In this document: one piece after another, positions 16,145-25,530 of the stretch
Numbering within the stretch: position 1 is the first letter of the stretch
How the letters are laid out: each line of letters starts with the position of its first letter
DNA from: Pseudomonas paeninsulae
GTDB lineage: Bacteria > Pseudomonadota > Gammaproteobacteria > Pseudomonadales > Pseudomonadaceae
DNA: 64,000 nt
Direction of reading: 5' to 3'
Assembly (NCBI RefSeq): GCF_035621475.1
Contig: NZ_CP141799.1
Coordinates: forward strand, 1,786,501 to 1,850,500
The notes under the pieces: generated by a model
Seen by the model: the letters and a program-made list of their open reading frames with translations, nothing else
Database searches by the model: none
Told to the model about the DNA's origin: nothing
Position numbers and translations under genes: made by a program

Positions 16145-17842
16145 ATGCCTGCGCGTCTATCGATTCTGATCGCCGAGGATAACGCTGCCGACCGCATGCT
16201 GTTATCGACCATCGTCAGCCGTCAGGGCCATCGCAGCCTGACCGCCAGCAATGGCCTGGAAGCGGTTGCCTTGTTCGAGCAGGAGCGTCCACAGCTGGTC
16301 TTGATGGACGCGCTGATGCCGATCATGGATGGCTTCGAGGCAGCACGGCGGATCAAACAGATGGCCGGCGAAGAACTGGTGCCGATCATCTTCCTGACCT
16401 CGCTCACCGAAGGCGAAGCGCTGGTGCGCTGCCTGGAGGCGGGCGGCGATGACTTTCTCGCCAAACCCTATAACCGGGTGATTCTCGAGGCCAAGATTAA
16501 CGCCATGGATCGCTTGCGGCGCCTGCAGGATACCGTGCTGCAGCAGCGTGACCTGATCGCCAAGCACAACGAGTACCTGCTCAACGAACAGCGCGTGGCC
16601 AAGGCGGTGTTCGACAAGGTGGCGCATTCCGGTTGTCTCGCTGCGCCGAATATCCGTTACCTGCAATCGCCTTATGCGTTGTTCAACGGCGACCTGCTGC
16701 TCGCTGCGTTCAAGCCCTCCGGCGATATGCATGTGCTACTTGGCGATTTTACCGGCCATGGCCTGCCTGCGGCGATTGGCGCCATGCCGCTGGCCGAGGT
16801 GTTCTATGGCATGACCGCCAAGGGCTATGCCTTGACGGAGATCCTTCGCGAGATCAATGCCAAGCTCAAACGCATCTTGCCGGTGGGCGTGTTCTGTTGT
16901 GCCACCCTGCTCAATATCAGCTTTCAGCGTCGGGTCGTGGAGGTGTGGAACGGCGGTTTGCCGGATGGCTATCTGCTGCGCGCCGACGGCGGTGAGCGGG
17001 TGCCCCTGGTGTCGCGGCATCTGCCGTTGGGGGTATTGGAGCCGGCGGCGTTCAATGACAGGTACGAGGTCTACCCGCTGCAGTTAGGCGACCGGGTCTT
17101 TCTGTTGTCCGATGGCGTACTGGAAGCCTGCAACCAGCAGGGCGAGCTGTTTGGGGAAAAACGTTTGCTCAAGGTGTTTTCCGCCAATCGGCAGTCAGCG
17201 CAGTTATTCGCGGAAATTCAGCAGGAGTTACTGCGCTTTCGCGGCGAACTGCAAGACGATGTCAGCTTGGTTGAAGTCAGCATGGTCGAGGAGGGTAGCC
17301 TGAGTCGTGGGCCCTTGCTCTTCACCGGCAGTGGTCAGAGCAGCCCACTGGATTGGTCGGCGAGTTTCGAGTTTCGTGGCGAGACCTTGCGCCGTTTCAA
17401 TCCGCTGCCGTTCCTGTTGCAATTGCTGCTCGAGGTCGAGGGGCTGCGCCCGCAGGCTGGAGCGCTCTATAGCGTGCTCGCCGAACTCTACTCGAATGCC
17501 CTGGAGCATGGGGTGCTGGGCCTGGACTCGAACCTGAAATGCGATGCCGAGGGCTTTGCCGAGTATTACCTGCAGCGCAGCACCCGTCTGGCTCAGTTAC
17601 GTGAGGGGTATGTGCGTTTCCATCTGCAGCTGGTCCCCGAATCTGCCGGTGGGCGTTTGACCGTCCGGGTCGAAGACAGCGGGCTGGGTTTCGATGGGCA
17701 GGCGATTCTGGAGCAGCAACTACGAGTTGACCGTCTGTGTGGCCGCGGCCTGGCTCTGGTTCGTCAGTTGAGCGAGCGCTGTACCTGGCCGGAGGATGGG
17801 CAAGGGGTTAGCGTGGAGTTTTCCTGGTTGGCTGGGGCATAA
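16145..17842 (+). CDS. hsbR: Response regulator with PP2C phosphatase and anti-sigma kinase domains (HsbR)
   Basis: 565 residues. The receiver (5-120) has E11/D12, phospho-site D55 (LVLMDALMPIMDG) and K105 (LAKPY). A coiled linker follows. A PP2C/SpoIIE phosphatase domain (about 165-380) has the metal motif GDFTGHGLPAA and DDVSLVEV. A C-terminal RsbW-like HATPase (about 430-563) has N box LAELYSNALEHG and G1 box EDSGLGFDG. In P. aeruginosa HsbR phosphorylates or dephosphorylates HsbA according to its own phosphorylation by HptB. The start ATG 16145 is the family start; the frame extends upstream into hsbA without meaning. Confidence 0.9.
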   Translation: MPARLSILIAEDNAADRMLLSTIVSRQGHRSLTASNGLEAVALFEQERPQLVLMDALMPIMDGFEAARRIKQMAGEELVPIIFLTSLTEGEALVRCLEAGGDDFLAKPYNRVILEAKINAMDRLRRLQDTVLQQRDLIAKHNEYLLNEQRVAKAVFDKVAHSGCLAAPNIRYLQSPYALFNGDLLLAAFKPSGDMHVLLGDFTGHGLPAAIGAMPLAEVFYGMTAKGYALTEILREINAKLKRILPVGVFCCATLLNISFQRRVVEVWNGGLPDGYLLRADGGERVPLVSRHLPLGVLEPAAFNDRYEVYPLQLGDRVFLLSDGVLEACNQQGELFGEKRLLKVFSANRQSAQLFAEIQQELLRFRGELQDDVSLVEVSMVEEGSLSRGPLLFTGSGQSSPLDWSASFEFRGETLRRFNPLPFLLQLLLEVEGLRPQAGALYSVLAELYSNALEHGVLGLDSNLKCDAEGFAEYYLQRSTRLAQLREGYVRFHLQLVPESAGGRLTVRVEDSGLGFDGQAILEQQLRVDRLCGRGLALVRQLSERCTWPEDGQGVSVEFSWLAGA

Positions 17843-17872
17843 TCCCGCGCCTGATAATCAGGGAGCGAGCGG

Positions 17873-18226
17873 ATGTCAGATATTCATCTCGATAGCGCCG
17901 TACTGGCTGCGTTGCAGGAGGTCATGGAGGATGAGTATCCGGTGTTGCTGGATACTTATCTGGCGGATTCCGAAGAGCGTCTGCGCTTGTTGCGTCAGGC
18001 CATGCGTGAGGCTGACGCGCAGGGCTTGCGCATGGCGGCGCACAGCTTCAAAGGCAGTTGCAGCAACATGGGCGCGCCCATGCTTACCAGCTTGTGCAGG
18101 GAGCTGGAAGAGGTTGGTCGGCGCGAGTTACTGGCCGAAGCGCCTGAGCTGATCGAGCAGGTCGAACGTGAATTTGCCATCGTGCGTATTTTGTTCAAGT
18201 CCGAGCGCCAGCGTTATCGGATATGA
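17873..18226 (+). CDS. hptB: Histidine phosphotransfer protein HptB
   Basis: 117 residues, a four-helix Hpt domain. It relays phosphate from hybrid sensor kinases to HsbR. The phospho-accepting H57 sits in AAHSFKGSCSNMGA, at the same residue number as reported for P. aeruginosa HptB. The ATG follows a GGGAGCGAGCGG stretch 30 bases after hsbR, so it is probably cotranscribed. Only the fliK promoter separates it from fliK. Confidence 0.92.
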   Translation: MSDIHLDSAVLAALQEVMEDEYPVLLDTYLADSEERLRLLRQAMREADAQGLRMAAHSFKGSCSNMGAPMLTSLCRELEEVGRRELLAEAPELIEQVEREFAIVRILFKSERQRYRI

Positions 18227-18312
18227 AAGGGCGCTGGATCGGCCAGGGCTTCAGGCGGCTGGGCTGGCCTGGATGGCGGTGCACGATCCCAATTTCCCTG
18301 CTTGCCGCCAAC

Positions 18313-18331
18313 TTGGCCCGGCCTTTGCTAA
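18313..18331 (+). promoter_or_regulatory. Sigma-54 promoter of fliK
   Basis: TTGGCCCGGCCTTTGCTA has GG at 18315-18316 and GC at 18327-18328, exactly 10 bases apart. TTGCT is the preferred -12; TGGCCC differs once from TGGCAC. The fliK start is 36 bases after the -12 box. Confidence 0.7.
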
Positions 18332-18366
18332 ACCTATGGCACGACCCATTTGAATGGAGAATGCCC

Positions 18367-19638
18367 ATGGCCGTCGCCCCCGATCCGCTCCTCCGGTCGG
18401 CACCGCAAATAAAGCCGAAAGCTTCTGCGGGCAAAGCCCCGGAGAAACCGGCCGAGCCCCGCAAGAGCGAGGCTTCCAGTTTTGCCCAGGTGTATGCCAA
18501 GGAGCGCCAGGCGAAAGCAGCAGAGCGCAGCGATGCGTCTGCCAAGCCCCATCGCCCAGCCAAATCCGAGACGCAGGATACGCAGAGCCCGCAAGCCCCA
18601 GAGGCTGCGTCTGTCGCTCAGCAGCCGGAGTTTGCCGATAGCGGCAAGCTTTTGCCGAGCGATGCAGGCGTGGATGATCCTACCCTCGATCCATTGCTGG
18701 CGCTGGGCACACTCGCTCAGCAGCCAGCCGATAGCGAAGCGGAAGACCTCGGGCTCGACCTCGAACTTGCCGGTGAGCCGCAGCCGATGATGACGACTGC
18801 TCTGCCGGATGCCTGGCCTACCCGGTTGCCGGCGGCGAACGCCGATCCCGAACTGGATGCGCTGGATCAACCGCCGGCCGTGCGTATGGCTCTTGAGTTG
18901 GGTGCTAAAGCCAAGGCCGCAGTGGCCGAGCAGAGCGCGCCCGGCAGTGTGGCTACGCAAACGGCGCAGAGCGCCGGGCAAAGCTTTGCCAGTGCCATCG
19001 CGGCCATGAGCTCCGAGCAGGCAGAACCAGAGGCCGATCTGGCGTCGCTCGAGCTTACTGCCGAGGGATTGCAGGCGCTCAAAGAGAGCGCCGCCGACAC
19101 TCGGCCGGAGAACTTCGTGGCCAGGCTCGGTGCGCTGAGTCAGGCGGTTGCTCAGCAGACCACGCAAGCTCCCCGCACCGGACTGATGGCCGGCCAGCCG
19201 GTACCCATGCATCAGGCCGGTTGGAGCGAGGCGGTAGTGGATCGGGTGATGTTGCTCTCCAGCCAGAACCTCAAGTCCGCCGATATTCAGCTCGATCCGG
19301 CCGAACTGGGACGCCTGGAAGTGCGCATCAGCGTGAATCAGGAGCAGACCCAGGTGACCTTCGCCAGCGCCAATGCCGGGGTCCGTGAGGCCCTAGAAGG
19401 GCAGATGCACCGTTTGCGTGAGATGTTCGCCCAGCAAGGCATGAACCTGCTCGACGTGAACGTTTCCGATCAGTCGCTCAACCGCGGTTGGCAGGGGCAG
19501 GGCGGCGATGGCAGAGGGCGTGGCGAGGCGGGTAATGAGCGGCTGGGTGGTGCTGACGAGGCCCATGCGGCCCTTGACGTGGAACTCAAAAGCAGCCTGC
19601 CCGACAGTGGGCGTGGCATGGTCGATTACTACGCTTGA
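18367..19638 (+). CDS. fliK: Flagellar hook-length control protein FliK
   Basis: 423 residues. FliK measures hook length and switches FlhB from hook to filament substrates. The N-terminal 300 residues are Ala/Pro/Glu-rich and poorly conserved, as is normal. The C-terminal Flg_hook domain (about 305-400) has the signature LDPAELGRLEVRISVNQEQ and a Met-rich helix (MHRLREMFAQQGMNL). I chose ATG 18367 because GGAGA lies six bases upstream; ATG 18361 abuts that site directly. A second FliK-like gene lies at 40361-41905 on the other strand. Confidence 0.92.
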   Translation: MAVAPDPLLRSAPQIKPKASAGKAPEKPAEPRKSEASSFAQVYAKERQAKAAERSDASAKPHRPAKSETQDTQSPQAPEAASVAQQPEFADSGKLLPSDAGVDDPTLDPLLALGTLAQQPADSEAEDLGLDLELAGEPQPMMTTALPDAWPTRLPAANADPELDALDQPPAVRMALELGAKAKAAVAEQSAPGSVATQTAQSAGQSFASAIAAMSSEQAEPEADLASLELTAEGLQALKESAADTRPENFVARLGALSQAVAQQTTQAPRTGLMAGQPVPMHQAGWSEAVVDRVMLLSSQNLKSADIQLDPAELGRLEVRISVNQEQTQVTFASANAGVREALEGQMHRLREMFAQQGMNLLDVNVSDQSLNRGWQGQGGDGRGRGEAGNERLGGADEAHAALDVELKSSLPDSGRGMVDYYA

Positions 19639-19751
19639 CCGGTCGTTGAAAAACACTGCATCCAGGCCGGTGCGTCACTGCGGCCAATGGGGCTGCGGCA
19701 AAGGCTGGCAACTCGGCAGGTCGGTGTTGTTCGCAGTGCGCGCAACCCACT

Positions 19752-19791
19752 CACGCCCGACTCCGCAATGGGCTCGGGCGTGGTCGTTTTT
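19752..19791 (+). terminator. Rho-independent terminator between fliK and fliL
   Basis: CACGCCCGA (19752-19760) pairs with TCGGGCGTG (19774-19782), followed by GTCGTTTTT. It isolates fliK from the fliL operon, which has its own sigma-54 promoter at 19925. Confidence 0.75.
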
Positions 19792-19924
19792 GGGTGACAG
19801 CAAGAGGCGGGACTGGTATACCCGCTGGCCATCGTTGAGTCGAACCTCGATCACGCATGCTGTCGCGCTATGTGTTCGGGTGTTGCGCGTAACCGGGGTC
19901 CGGCGAGCTGCAGATGTTTGTAAG

Positions 19925-19942
19925 CTGGCATAACACTTGCTC
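19925..19942 (+). promoter_or_regulatory. Sigma-54 promoter of fliLMNOPQR-flhB
   Basis: GCTGGCATAACACTTGCTC has GG at 19927-19928 and GC at 19939-19940, spacing 10, with TTGCT at -12. TTGAAC occurs twice downstream (19951, 19962), possibly part of a leader activator site. The fliL ATG is 51 bases on. Confidence 0.9.
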
Positions 19943-19991
19943 ACCACCCTTTGAACACGGATTGAACTCCGATTAGTGACGGATAATTGGC

Positions 19992-20513
19992 ATGGCTAAG
20001 AAAGACGCGGAGCAAGACTCGGTAAGCGCCGAGGCGAAACCGGCCGGTAAGTTGAAGCTCATCATCATGATTGTCGTGCCCTTGCTCCTGGCTGTGGGAT
20101 TGTCGGTGGGCGGCACCTGGTTTTTCCTCAACAAGGGTGCGGCCAAGAGTGACGTCGAGGCTGAGTCCGCAGAGCCTGCGGTGCCCGTCAAGCAAGTGGC
20201 GATCTACGAAGAATTGCTGCCGGCGTTCGTGGTCAACTTCACCCATAACGGTCGGGCGCGCTACATGCAGGTTAGTATTGCCTTGCTGGTGCGTGACCAG
20301 GCAGCGCTCGATGCGCTCAAGGTGCATATGCCGGTGCTGCGCAACCGTCTGGTGATGTTGTTCTCCAACCAGGACTTCGAGTCGTTGATCACGCCGGTGG
20401 GCAAGGAAATGCTGCGCCAGCAGGCTACGGCCAGCGTGCAGGAGTTGGCGCAGAAGGAGACGGGCAAATTGACCGTCGAGCAAGTGCTGTTCACCAACCT
20501 AGTGCTGCAATAG
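19992..20513 (+). CDS. fliL: Flagellar basal body-associated protein FliL
   Basis: 173 residues. FliL is a single-pass inner-membrane protein that encircles the stator and helps torque. A short Lys/Glu-rich cytoplasmic N-terminus precedes a membrane helix at about 22-46. The periplasmic stomatin-like domain then runs to the end, with the conserved RYMQVSIALLVRDQ stretch and a C-terminal VLFTNLVLQ. It is the first gene of the operon that follows the sigma-54 promoter at 19925. Confidence 0.95.
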   Translation: MAKKDAEQDSVSAEAKPAGKLKLIIMIVVPLLLAVGLSVGGTWFFLNKGAAKSDVEAESAEPAVPVKQVAIYEELLPAFVVNFTHNGRARYMQVSIALLVRDQAALDALKVHMPVLRNRLVMLFSNQDFESLITPVGKEMLRQQATASVQELAQKETGKLTVEQVLFTNLVLQ

Positions 20514-20526
20514 CCGGGAGCTTCGC

Positions 20527-21498
20527 ATGGCTGTGCAAGACCTGCTGTCCCAGGATGAAATCGATGCGCTGCTGCACGGCGTCGATGACGGGCTGGTCGA
20601 TGCCGAGGACGAAGTCGAGCCGGGAAGCGTCAAACAATATGACCTGACCAGCCAGGACCGCATCGTCCGTGGGCGCATGCCGACCCTGGAAATGATCAAC
20701 GAGCGCTTTGCCCGCTACACCCGCATCAGCATGTTCAATCTGCTGCGTCGTTCGGCGGATGTGGCGGTGGGTGGGGTGCAGGTGATGAAGTTCGGCGAGT
20801 ACGTGCATTCGCTGTACGTGCCGACCAGCCTCAATCTGGTGAAGATGAAGCCGTTGCGTGGCACCGGTCTGTTCATCCTCGATGCCAAGCTAGTGTTCAA
20901 ACTGGTCGACAATTTTTTCGGTGGCGATGGCCGTCATGCCAAGATCGAGGGGCGCGAATTCACCCCCACCGAGCTGCGCGTGGTGCGCATGGTGCTCGAC
21001 CAGGCGTTTATCGACCTCAAGGAAGCCTGGCAAGCGGTCATGGATATCAACTTCGAGTACGTCAACTCGGAGGTCAATCCGGCCCTGGCCAACATCGTCA
21101 GCCCCAGCGAAGTGATTGTGGTGTCGACCTTTCATATCGAACTGGACGGCGGTGGCGGCGACCTGCACATCACCATGCCCTATTCGATGATCGAACCGAT
21201 CCGCGAGATGCTCGATGCCGGTTTCCAGTCCGACGTCGACGATCAGGACGAGCGCTGGATCAAGTCCCTGCGCGAAGACATTCTCGACGTCAGCGTGCCG
21301 CTCGGCGCCACGATAGCCAAGCGCCAACTGAGGCTGCGCGACATCCTGCACATGCAGCCGGGCGATGTGATCCCGGTGGATATACCCGATAACGTAATCC
21401 TGCGCGCCAATGGCGTACCGACCTTCAAGGTCAAGCTTGGCGCACACAAAGGCAACCTGGCGCTGCAAGTGCTAGAGCCCATCGGCCGCCAGCGCTGA
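20527..21498 (+). CDS. fliM: Flagellar motor switch protein FliM
   Basis: 323 residues. FliM is the C-ring subunit that receives CheY-P. The N-terminal CheY-binding peptide SQDEIDALLHG is at residues 8-18. The middle CheC-like domain includes RISMFNLLRRSADV and GGDGR. The C-terminal SpoA domain starts near residue 240. It lies 13 bases after fliL. The N-terminal motif recurs, modified, in FliN, the CheZ C-terminus and the CheA linker (see findings). Confidence 0.97.
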   Translation: MAVQDLLSQDEIDALLHGVDDGLVDAEDEVEPGSVKQYDLTSQDRIVRGRMPTLEMINERFARYTRISMFNLLRRSADVAVGGVQVMKFGEYVHSLYVPTSLNLVKMKPLRGTGLFILDAKLVFKLVDNFFGGDGRHAKIEGREFTPTELRVVRMVLDQAFIDLKEAWQAVMDINFEYVNSEVNPALANIVSPSEVIVVSTFHIELDGGGGDLHITMPYSMIEPIREMLDAGFQSDVDDQDERWIKSLREDILDVSVPLGATIAKRQLRLRDILHMQPGDVIPVDIPDNVILRANGVPTFKVKLGAHKGNLALQVLEPIGRQR

Positions 21499-21560
21499 CA
21501 GGGTGTAATTAAACCGCACTGCGCTCGCCCAATCCGCTACCAGCCCGCCGAGGACACACG

Positions 21561-22031
21561 ATGGCAGACGAAAATGAAAACACCTCCCCCGAGGAGCAGG
21601 CGCTGGCCGACGAGTGGGCAGCCGCCTTGTCCGAGTCCGGCGACGACGCCAATCAGGATGATATCGATGCCATGCTCGCCGTCGGTGGAGCGGCTGCGCC
21701 GGCTCCGCCACGTGCACCCATGGAAGAATTCGGCAGCGTGCCCAAGGGTAATCTGTCCGTCAGCCTGGATGGGCCGAATCTCGATGTGATCCTCGATATT
21801 CCGGTGTCGATCTCCATGGAAGTCGGCAACACCGATATCACCATTCGCAACCTGTTGCAGCTCAACCAGGGTTCGGTGATCGAACTCGATCGTCTCGCTG
21901 GCGAGCCGTTGGACGTGCTGGTCAACGGCACCCTGATTGCTCATGGCGAAGTGGTGGTGGTCAACGAGAAGTTCGGCATCCGCCTGACCGACGTGATCAG
22001 CCCCAGCGAACGGATCAAGAAACTGCGTTAA
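21561..22031 (+). CDS. fliN: Flagellar motor switch protein FliN
   Basis: 156 residues. It forms the base of the C ring and docks FliH. The C-terminal SpoA domain (about 75-150) has DVILDIPVSISMEVG and VNGTLIAHGEVVVV, as in other FliN. The N-terminal 70 residues are acidic with the motif NQDDIDAML at 31-39, which resembles the FliM CheY-binding peptide. The stop overlaps the fliO start (TAATG). Confidence 0.96.
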   Translation: MADENENTSPEEQALADEWAAALSESGDDANQDDIDAMLAVGGAAAPAPPRAPMEEFGSVPKGNLSVSLDGPNLDVILDIPVSISMEVGNTDITIRNLLQLNQGSVIELDRLAGEPLDVLVNGTLIAHGEVVVVNEKFGIRLTDVISPSERIKKLR

Positions 22032-22483
22032 TGCACCGACAGAGCCCGCTCATGTACAGACTTTCAGGCGTTACCTTGCTCCTGCCGTTCACCGCTCTGG
22101 CCGCCGAGCCGGCAGCGCAAGCGACCATACCCATGGCCGGCAGCGGCATCACCGGGCAGCTGCTGCAGTTGTTGCTTGGCCTGTTGCTGGTGATTGGCCT
22201 GATTTTTCTGCTGGCCTGGTTAATGCGCCGGGTGCAGCAGCTAGGCCCGCGCGGCGGCCAGGTGATCAAGATAGTCGCCAGTCAGGCGCTCGGTCCGCGC
22301 GATCGACTGGTGCTGGTGCAGGTGGGCGGCGAACAGCTACTTCTCGGCCTGACGCCGGGACGCATCGCGCCCTTGCATGTGCTGAAAGAGCCGGTGCACT
22401 TGCCTGACGGCGAGCCGGCCTCGACCGAGTTCGCCCAGCGCCTGATGGAGCTGTTGGGCAAGGACCAGAAGGACAAGTCTTGA
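22031..22483 (+). CDS. fliO: Flagellar export gate assembly protein FliO
   Basis: 150 residues. FliO helps assemble the FliP-FliQ-FliR gate. There is a hydrophobic N-terminal segment (about 9-24, possibly a signal) and a membrane helix at about 45-65 ([20 protein letters not shown]). The cytoplasmic FliO domain follows, with [20 protein letters not shown]. It starts inside the fliN stop; an alternative ATG at 22052 is possible. The stop overlaps the fliP start. Confidence 0.92.
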   Translation: MHRQSPLMYRLSGVTLLLPFTALAAEPAAQATIPMAGSGITGQLLQLLLGLLLVIGLIFLLAWLMRRVQQLGPRGGQVIKIVASQALGPRDRLVLVQVGGEQLLLGLTPGRIAPLHVLKEPVHLPDGEPASTEFAQRLMELLGKDQKDKS

Positions 22484-23238
22484 TGAGCGCGTTGCGCCTG
22501 CTGTTGGTTCTGCTGTTCACCCTGGTCGCGCCCGTGGTGTTTGCCGCCGACAATCCGCTGTCGATTTCGGCGATTACCCTGAGCACCGACGCCGCAGGCC
22601 AGCAGGAGTACTCGGTCAGCCTGCAGATCCTGTTGATCATGACGGCGCTGAGTTTCATTCCGGCCTTCCTGATGCTGATGACCAGTTTCACTCGCATCAT
22701 TATCGTCTTCTCGATCCTGCGTCAGGCCCTGGGCCTGCAGCAGACGCCGTCCAACCAGATTCTCGTCGGCCTGGCGCTGTTCCTGACCCTGTTCATCATG
22801 GCGCCGGTGTTCGAGCAGATTAATAACGATGCCTTGCAGCCTTATCTCAACGAGCAATTGCCCGCCCAGGAAGCGATTGCCAAGGCCGAGGTGCCAATCA
22901 AGGACTTCATGCTGGCGCAGACCCGCGAAAGCGATCTGGAGCTGTTCATGCGCCTGTCCAAACGTACCGATATCGCCAGCCCGGAAGATGCGCCGCTGGT
23001 TATCCTGGTGCCGGCGTTCGTGACCTCCGAACTGAAAACGGCGTTCCAGATCGGCTTCATGATCTTCATCCCGTTCCTGGTGATCGATCTGGTGGTGGCC
23101 AGTATCCTCATGGCCATGGGTATGATGATGCTCTCGCCGCTGATTATTTCCCTGCCGTTCAAGATCATGCTGTTCGTCTTGATCGATGGCTGGGCGTTGA
23201 TCATGGGCACCCTCGCCGCCAGCTTCGGAGGGATCTAG
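22483..23238 (+). CDS. fliP: Flagellar export gate protein FliP
   Basis: 251 residues with a cleavable signal peptide (about 1-21, ending VVFAA) and four membrane helices. The family signatures [20 protein letters not shown] and [15 protein letters not shown] are present. FliP with FliQ and FliR forms the export pore. ATG 22483 overlaps the fliO TGA; a TTG three bases upstream is in frame but unnecessary. Confidence 0.97.
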   Translation: MSALRLLLVLLFTLVAPVVFAADNPLSISAITLSTDAAGQQEYSVSLQILLIMTALSFIPAFLMLMTSFTRIIIVFSILRQALGLQQTPSNQILVGLALFLTLFIMAPVFEQINNDALQPYLNEQLPAQEAIAKAEVPIKDFMLAQTRESDLELFMRLSKRTDIASPEDAPLVILVPAFVTSELKTAFQIGFMIFIPFLVIDLVVASILMAMGMMMLSPLIISLPFKIMLFVLIDGWALIMGTLAASFGGI

Positions 23239-23240
23239 GC

Positions 23241-23510
23241 ATGACGCCCGAGGTCGCCGTCGACCTGTTTCGCGAGGCGCTGTGGTTGACCGCCACCATA
23301 GTCGCGATCGTCGTCGTGCCCAGCCTGCTGGTCGGCTTGATGGTCGCGATGTTCCAGGCCGCCACCCAGATCAACGAACAGACCCTGAGCTTTCTGCCAC
23401 GCCTGCTGGTGATTCTGGTCACCCTGATCGTCGCCGGACCCTGGCTGGCCCAGCGGATGATCGAGTACATGCAGAACTTGATCATGAATATTCCACTGTT
23501 GATCGGCTGA
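23241..23510 (+). CDS. fliQ: Flagellar export gate protein FliQ
   Basis: 89 residues with two membrane helices, the standard FliQ size. The motif LLVGLMVAMFQAATQINEQT, with the charged turn between the helices, is diagnostic. It lies two bases after fliP. The 103-base gap to fliR holds no gene. Confidence 0.96.
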   Translation: MTPEVAVDLFREALWLTATIVAIVVVPSLLVGLMVAMFQAATQINEQTLSFLPRLLVILVTLIVAGPWLAQRMIEYMQNLIMNIPLLIG

Positions 23511-23613
23511 ACGCCCATGCATACCTCTACTGCGTGCCCGCTTGCAGCCGTGCAGAGTCGCTCCCGGCGAAGCTGCGGGCAGTACTCGCCACGATTTCTC
23601 CACGGACGTTGAC

Positions 23614-24390
23614 ATGTTGGAACTGAGCGATGCGCAGATCGGCGGCTGGGTGGGTTCTTTCCTGCTGCCGCTGTTTCGTATCGCGGCGCTGTTGATGGTG
23701 ATGCCGATCATTGGCACGCAACTGGTGCCGATGCGCGTGCGTCTGTATCTGGCGCTGGCGATTTGCCTGGTGTTGATGCCCAATCTGCCGCCGATGCCGC
23801 AAGTCGAGGCACTAAGCCTGCCGACATTTATTCTGATCGCCCAGGAGGTGCTGATCGGGGTGATGTTGGGTTTTATCCTGCAGTTATTCTTCCATGCCTT
23901 CGTCATCGCCGGGCAGATCGTGGCAACGCAGATGGGCCTGGGTTTTGCCTCCATGGTCGATCCGGCCAACGGCATCTCGGTGGCGGTGATCGGTCAATTT
24001 CTGCTAATGCTGGTGACCTTGCTGTTTCTCGCCATGAACGGCCACCTGGTGGTGTTCGAGGTGTTGGCCGAGAGTTTCGTCACCCTGCCGGTTGGCGGCG
24101 GTTTCCTGGTCGAACACTACTGGGAACTGGCCAATAAACTGGGCTGGGTAATAGGCGCGGCGCTGATCCTGGTGTTGCCGGCGATCACCGCGCTGCTGGT
24201 GGTCAACCTGGCCTTCGGGGTGATGACCCGCGCCGCCCCGCAGCTGAATATTTTCTCCATCGGTTTTCCGCTGACCCTGGTCATGGGGTTGGTGATTCTC
24301 TGGATTGGCATGGCCGATATTCTCGCGCAGTACCAGGTGTTCGCCAGCGAAGCCCTGCAACTGTTGCGTGAAATGGCGCGAGCGAGTTAG
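23614..24390 (+). CDS. fliR: Flagellar export gate protein FliR
   Basis: 258 residues, same length as in P. aeruginosa. There are several membrane helices and the pore-forming loop region typical of FliR. Markers are RIAALLMVMPIIGTQLVP near the N-terminus, GQIVATQMGLGFASMVDP, and the C-terminal NIFSIGFPLTLVMGL. ATG 23614 (MLELSDAQIGGW) is the family start; the frame extends 24 codons upstream without conservation. The gene ends three bases before flhB. Confidence 0.95.
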   Translation: MLELSDAQIGGWVGSFLLPLFRIAALLMVMPIIGTQLVPMRVRLYLALAICLVLMPNLPPMPQVEALSLPTFILIAQEVLIGVMLGFILQLFFHAFVIAGQIVATQMGLGFASMVDPANGISVAVIGQFLLMLVTLLFLAMNGHLVVFEVLAESFVTLPVGGGFLVEHYWELANKLGWVIGAALILVLPAITALLVVNLAFGVMTRAAPQLNIFSIGFPLTLVMGLVILWIGMADILAQYQVFASEALQLLREMARAS

Positions 24391-24393
24391 GCC

Positions 24394-25530
24394 ATGGCCG
24401 AATCGGAAAGCGGTGCCGATAAAAGCGAGGACCCCACGGAGAAACGCCTTCGTGAATCCCGTGAGAAAGGTCAGATTGCTCGCTCCCGCGAGCTCAATAC
24501 CCTGGCGATCATGCTGGCCGGGACTGGCGGCTTGCTGGCTTTTGGCGGCAGCCTGGGCAGCGCCTTGATATCAATTATGAGCAGTAATTTCTCCCTGCCG
24601 CGCGAGGTGATCATGGATGAGCGCTCCATGGCGATCGGGCTGCTGGCCTCGGGAAAAGTTGCCGTGGACGCCGTGCTGCCATTGTTTTTAGCATTGCTGA
24701 TCGCCTCGATTGTCGGCCCGATTTCCTTGGGTGGCTGGTTGTTCTCGGCCAAGGCGATGGCGCCCAAGGTCAGCCGGATGGATCCGCTGGCGGGGCTCAA
24801 GCGGATGTTTTCGGCCAAGGCGCTGGTCGAGCTGCTCAAGGCACTGGCCAAGTTCACGCTAGTACTTTCCGTGGCGCTTGCCGTGCTGTCGGCCAAGGTC
24901 GACGACCTGCTGGCGATCGCTCATGAGCCGCTGGAGTCGGCGATTATGCACGCGGCCCAGGTGGTTGGCTGGAGCGCCCTGTGGATGGCCTGCGGACTGG
25001 TGTTGATTGCGGCGGTGGATGTGCCGTTCCAGCTCTGGGACAACAAGCAGAAGATGATGATGACCAAGCAGGAGGTACGCGACGAATACAAGGACAGTGA
25101 GGGCAAGCCCGAGGTCAAGCAGCGTATCCGCCAGTTGCAGCGCGAGATGACCGAGCGGCGGATGATGCAGGCAGTGCCGCAGGCAGACGTGGTGATCACC
25201 AACCCGACCCACTTCGCCGTGGCCTTGAAATACGACCCGGCCAAGGGCAATGCGCCAGTGTTGTTGGCCAAGGGCGGTGACTTTACCGCCTTGAAGATTC
25301 GCGAGATCGCTCAGGAGCACAAGATCATGCTGCTGGAGTCGCCGGCCCTGACGCGAGCGGTGTTCTATTCCACCGAGCTGGACCAGGAAATCCCGGCCGG
25401 GCTGTATCTGGCGGTGGCCCAGGTGCTGGCCTACGTCTACCAGATTCGCCAGTACCAGGCTGGCAAAGGCAAGCGCCCGGCGCCGTTGCCGGATTTGCCG
25501 ATCCCGACGGATTTACGCCGCGACGAGTAG
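24394..25530 (+). CDS. flhB: Flagellar export switch protein FlhB
   Basis: 378 residues. The N-terminal EDPTEKRLRESREKGQIARS is conserved, followed by four membrane helices. The cytoplasmic C-terminal domain has the autocleavage motif NPTH at 270-273, whose cleavage allows the hook-to-filament switch together with FliK. After the motif comes FAVALKYDPAKGNAPVLLAKG. A stand-alone relative of this last domain is encoded at 40038-40364. The stop codon itself lies in the GTAGGGTGGG edge of a repeat element, so the last residues may have been shaped by it. Confidence 0.97.
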   Translation: MAESESGADKSEDPTEKRLRESREKGQIARSRELNTLAIMLAGTGGLLAFGGSLGSALISIMSSNFSLPREVIMDERSMAIGLLASGKVAVDAVLPLFLALLIASIVGPISLGGWLFSAKAMAPKVSRMDPLAGLKRMFSAKALVELLKALAKFTLVLSVALAVLSAKVDDLLAIAHEPLESAIMHAAQVVGWSALWMACGLVLIAAVDVPFQLWDNKQKMMMTKQEVRDEYKDSEGKPEVKQRIRQLQREMTERRMMQAVPQADVVITNPTHFAVALKYDPAKGNAPVLLAKGGDFTALKIREIAQEHKIMLLESPALTRAVFYSTELDQEIPAGLYLAVAQVLAYVYQIRQYQAGKGKRPAPLPDLPIPTDLRRDE

